Assembly (NCBI GenBank): GCA_910588825.1
Contig: CAJURF010000105.1
Location: forward strand, 1 to 7,982
Direction: 5' to 3'
Length of the DNA stretch: 7,982 bases
From: an uncultured Lachnospiraceae bacterium
Lineage (GTDB): Bacteria > Bacillota > Clostridia > Lachnospirales > Lachnospiraceae
A model generated the notes under the pieces. The model was not told the origin of the DNA. It worked only from the letters and a program-made list of their open reading frames with translations, and made no database searches. A program made the translations under genes and the position numbers. Shown piece by piece: positions 6,456-7,982 of the stretch; within the stretch, counting starts at the first letter, position 1, and each line of letters starts with the position of its first letter.

Positions 6456-6484
6456 TTGCAATGACAGGCGGTATCCGCTATAAT
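6456..6484 (+). promoter_or_regulatory. Sigma-A-type promoter directly upstream of a hairpin, likely for the MATE gene
   Basis: TTGCAA at 6456-6461 (4 of 6) and a perfect TATAAT at 6479-6484 are separated by exactly 17 bases. The predicted start near 6491 coincides with the first base of the terminator-like stem, about 80 bases before the MATE start codon. Confidence 0.5.
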
Positions 6485-6490
6485 GAGGGG

Positions 6491-6528
6491 GCTGTCGGAC
6501 ACAATGGAGTCCGACGGCTTTCTTTTAT
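6491..6528 (+). terminator. Strong rho-independent terminator after metY
   Basis: GCTGTCGGAC (6491-6500) pairs with GTCCGACGGC (6509-6518) over ten base pairs with one T-G wobble, closing an 8-base loop. TTTCTTTTAT follows at once. It starts 45 bases after the metY stop. Because a promoter lies just upstream, the hairpin may also act at the 5' end of the MATE transcript. Confidence 0.8.
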
Positions 6529-6536
6529 CTGTAAAT

Positions 6537-6551
6537 TCAAAACGGTTTTGA
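6537..6551 (+). repeat. Perfect palindrome TCAAAAC-G-GTTTTGA before the MATE gene, possible operator
   Basis: Seven-base arms match perfectly around a single central G. It lies in the predicted leader of the MATE transcript, 9 bases before the purine-rich ribosome binding site at 6561-6565. Such a compact palindrome could be a repressor site or a small hairpin near the start of translation. No known operator is recognised. Confidence 0.35.
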
Positions 6552-6571
6552 GGGGAGAAAGGGGGAACTTT

Positions 6572-7930
6572 ATGAATACATATATGAAGGAACCCAATTC
6601 ATTTTACCGGGATATGTTCCGCTTAGCGCTTCCGATCGTGGTCCAGAATCTGATCACCACTGCAGTCAGTTCCGCAGATGTGATTATGCTGGGGTGGGTG
6701 AGCCAGACAGCTCTTGCGGCAGGATCTCTGGCAAGCCAGATTATGTTTATCCTGAATCTCGTCTACGCAGGTATTGCTTCCGGAATCGGTATGCTGGCGG
6801 CCCAGTACTGGGGGAAAAAGGATACCAGGACCATCGAAAATATTATGGGAATCGGCATGAAACTGTCTGTTTTGGTTTCCCTCACATTTTTCGTTCTCGC
6901 CTGCTTTTTTCCCAGGGTTTTAATGATGGTTTTTACATCAGAAACAGGATTGATTCAGGAGGGAGTGCCTTATCTGAGAGTTGTGGGTGTTTCCTATCTG
7001 TTTATGAGCATTTCTCAGGTATATTTGTGTACCATGCGCTCTGTGGAACGGGTGGTTTTTGCCGCCTGGACCAATGCATCGGCGTTGATTTTGAATATTT
7101 TATTAAATGCGGTATTTATATTCGGACTGCTGGGATTTCCCAGGATGGGAATTGTGGGGGTGGCTCTGGCAACCACAACGGCCCGGGGAGTGGAACTTGT
7201 GATCTGTATGGCGGATGCCTGCCGCTTCCAGACGATTCGCTTCCGGTCGGCGCTGTTGTTTCGGCACAATAAGATTCTCTTCCAGGACTTTATGAAATAT
7301 TCTCTGCCTGCCTTTGGCAATGAGGTGTGCTGGGGACTGGCTTTTTCCATGTACTCAGTGATTATGGGACATCTGGGAAGTGATATGGTGGCCGCCAATG
7401 CGGTGGTCATTGTTGCCAGAAATCTGGGCACAGTGATATGCTTTGGACTCGCCAATGCCGGGGCGATTCTGCTGGGGAAGACTATCGGCGCCGGTCATAT
7501 GGAGAGGGTAAAGGCAGATGCTTCCCGATTCTGCAGAGTTACCTTTCTCAGCGGAATTACCGGGGGGATTCTGATCTTCCTTCTGCGTCCGGTCTTTATG
7601 AATATGGCGGATCTCACTGAGGTATCCAGAGGGTATCTCAGCATTATGCTTTATATCAATATGTATTATGTGCTGGGACAGGCAATGAATACCACGTTAA
7701 TCTGCGGGGTCTTCCGCGCAGGCGGCGATTCCCGGTGGGGATTTATCTGTGATGTGATTGACATGTGGCTCTTTGCCGTTCCCCTGGGATTTATCAGCGC
7801 CTTTGTGCTGAAGCTGACGCCTCTGTGGGTGTATTTTTTGATCTGTTTAGATGAATTTGTGAAAATGCCGTTTATTTACAGGCATTATAAGAGTTATCGG
7901 TGGATGAAGAATATTACCAGGGATTTTTAA
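6572..7930 (+). CDS. MATE-family multidrug/sodium efflux transporter
   Basis: A 452-residue integral membrane protein of the usual MATE length and style. The N-terminus RDMFRLALPIVVQNLITTAV, the following SSADVIMLGWVSQTALAAGSLA, and the AGIASGIGMLAAQYWGKKD loop are typical of NorM/DinF-like antiporters, which use a sodium or proton gradient to export cationic drugs or metabolites. The hydrophobic segments fit about twelve helices in two similar halves; the second half begins near FMKYSLPAFGNEVCWGLAFS and has a matching GNE-type segment and the NAGAILLGKTIGAG loop. The ATG at 6572 is chosen since GGGGG at 6561-6565 lies 6 bases upstream and the protein starts as MATE proteins do; an in-frame ATG at 6461 lies in the promoter region, and its 37 extra residues run through the terminator hairpin. 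No frameshift or truncation is seen. The substrate is unknown, and a functional link to metY is not shown. Confidence 0.9.
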   Translation: MNTYMKEPNSFYRDMFRLALPIVVQNLITTAVSSADVIMLGWVSQTALAAGSLASQIMFILNLVYAGIASGIGMLAAQYWGKKDTRTIENIMGIGMKLSVLVSLTFFVLACFFPRVLMMVFTSETGLIQEGVPYLRVVGVSYLFMSISQVYLCTMRSVERVVFAAWTNASALILNILLNAVFIFGLLGFPRMGIVGVALATTTARGVELVICMADACRFQTIRFRSALLFRHNKILFQDFMKYSLPAFGNEVCWGLAFSMYSVIMGHLGSDMVAANAVVIVARNLGTVICFGLANAGAILLGKTIGAGHMERVKADASRFCRVTFLSGITGGILIFLLRPVFMNMADLTEVSRGYLSIMLYINMYYVLGQAMNTTLICGVFRAGGDSRWGFICDVIDMWLFAVPLGFISAFVLKLTPLWVYFLICLDEFVKMPFIYRHYKSYRWMKNITRDF

Positions 7931-7982
7931 AATTCTGGACAGTCAAAAGTTCTCAAAAAAGATAACATTCCAAGCAGATGTG

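Noticed and set aside
6461..6571. ATG start at 6461 for the MATE gene
   Set aside because: It would place the promoter -10 box and the terminator hairpin inside the coding region and add 37 residues not seen in MATE proteins.
7931..7982. Terminator or promoter after the MATE gene
   Set aside because: The remaining 52 bases show a short A-run but no hairpin with T-run and no convincing promoter boxes.

Overview
The window reads as Gram-positive chromosomal DNA, most like a gut clostridium of the Lachnospiraceae. The reasons are strong purine-rich ribosome binding sites, the protein styles (a short one-helix sensor kinase, a BcrA/LanF-type ABC pair, a DUF4097 lipoprotein, an Rpn-family tail) and mixed base composition. 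The taxonomic call is an inference. Every supported gene lies on the + strand; the minus-strand reading frames look like shadows.

Bases 1-240 hold the C-terminal stub of an Rpn/PD-(D/E)XK nuclease-type transposase gene, with no catalytic part. Bases 324-4005 form a cell-envelope stress or peptide-antibiotic module: sensor histidine kinase, ABC ATPase with a LanF-like E-loop, ABC-2 type permease, and a DUF4097-type lipoprotein with a 19-residue repeat. Such modules normally begin with an OmpR-family response regulator, but none is in the window; the Rpn stub sits where it would be expected. The 210-bp gap between kinase and ATPase carries a good sigma-A promoter (P1) and, 95 bp downstream, a perfect -10 box (P2) preceded by three helically phased repeats and a perfect palindrome, suggesting regulated expression of the transporter operon.

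Bases 4006-6528 form a sulfur amino acid module: a LysR-family regulator with an extended -10 promoter, then O-acetylhomoserine sulfhydrylase (MetY). Between them is a near-perfect 23-bp palindrome. Its core closely resembles the streptococcal MetR/MtaR box, has the T-N11-A LysR signature, and is followed by seven T residues, so it may be both the operator for metY and the terminator of the regulator gene. No SAM riboswitch or T-box is visible upstream of metY.

Bases 6456-7930 hold a MATE-family efflux gene. A sigma-A-like promoter lies just upstream of a strong hairpin-plus-T-run terminator, so the predicted transcript would start at or in that hairpin. A second perfect palindrome lies next to the MATE ribosome binding site. 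The last 52 bases show nothing I can support.

I do not see a clearly new biological system. The points most worth a second look are the operator/terminator palindrome before metY, the missing response regulator together with the repeats before the ABC operon, and the promoter-terminator arrangement before the MATE gene.
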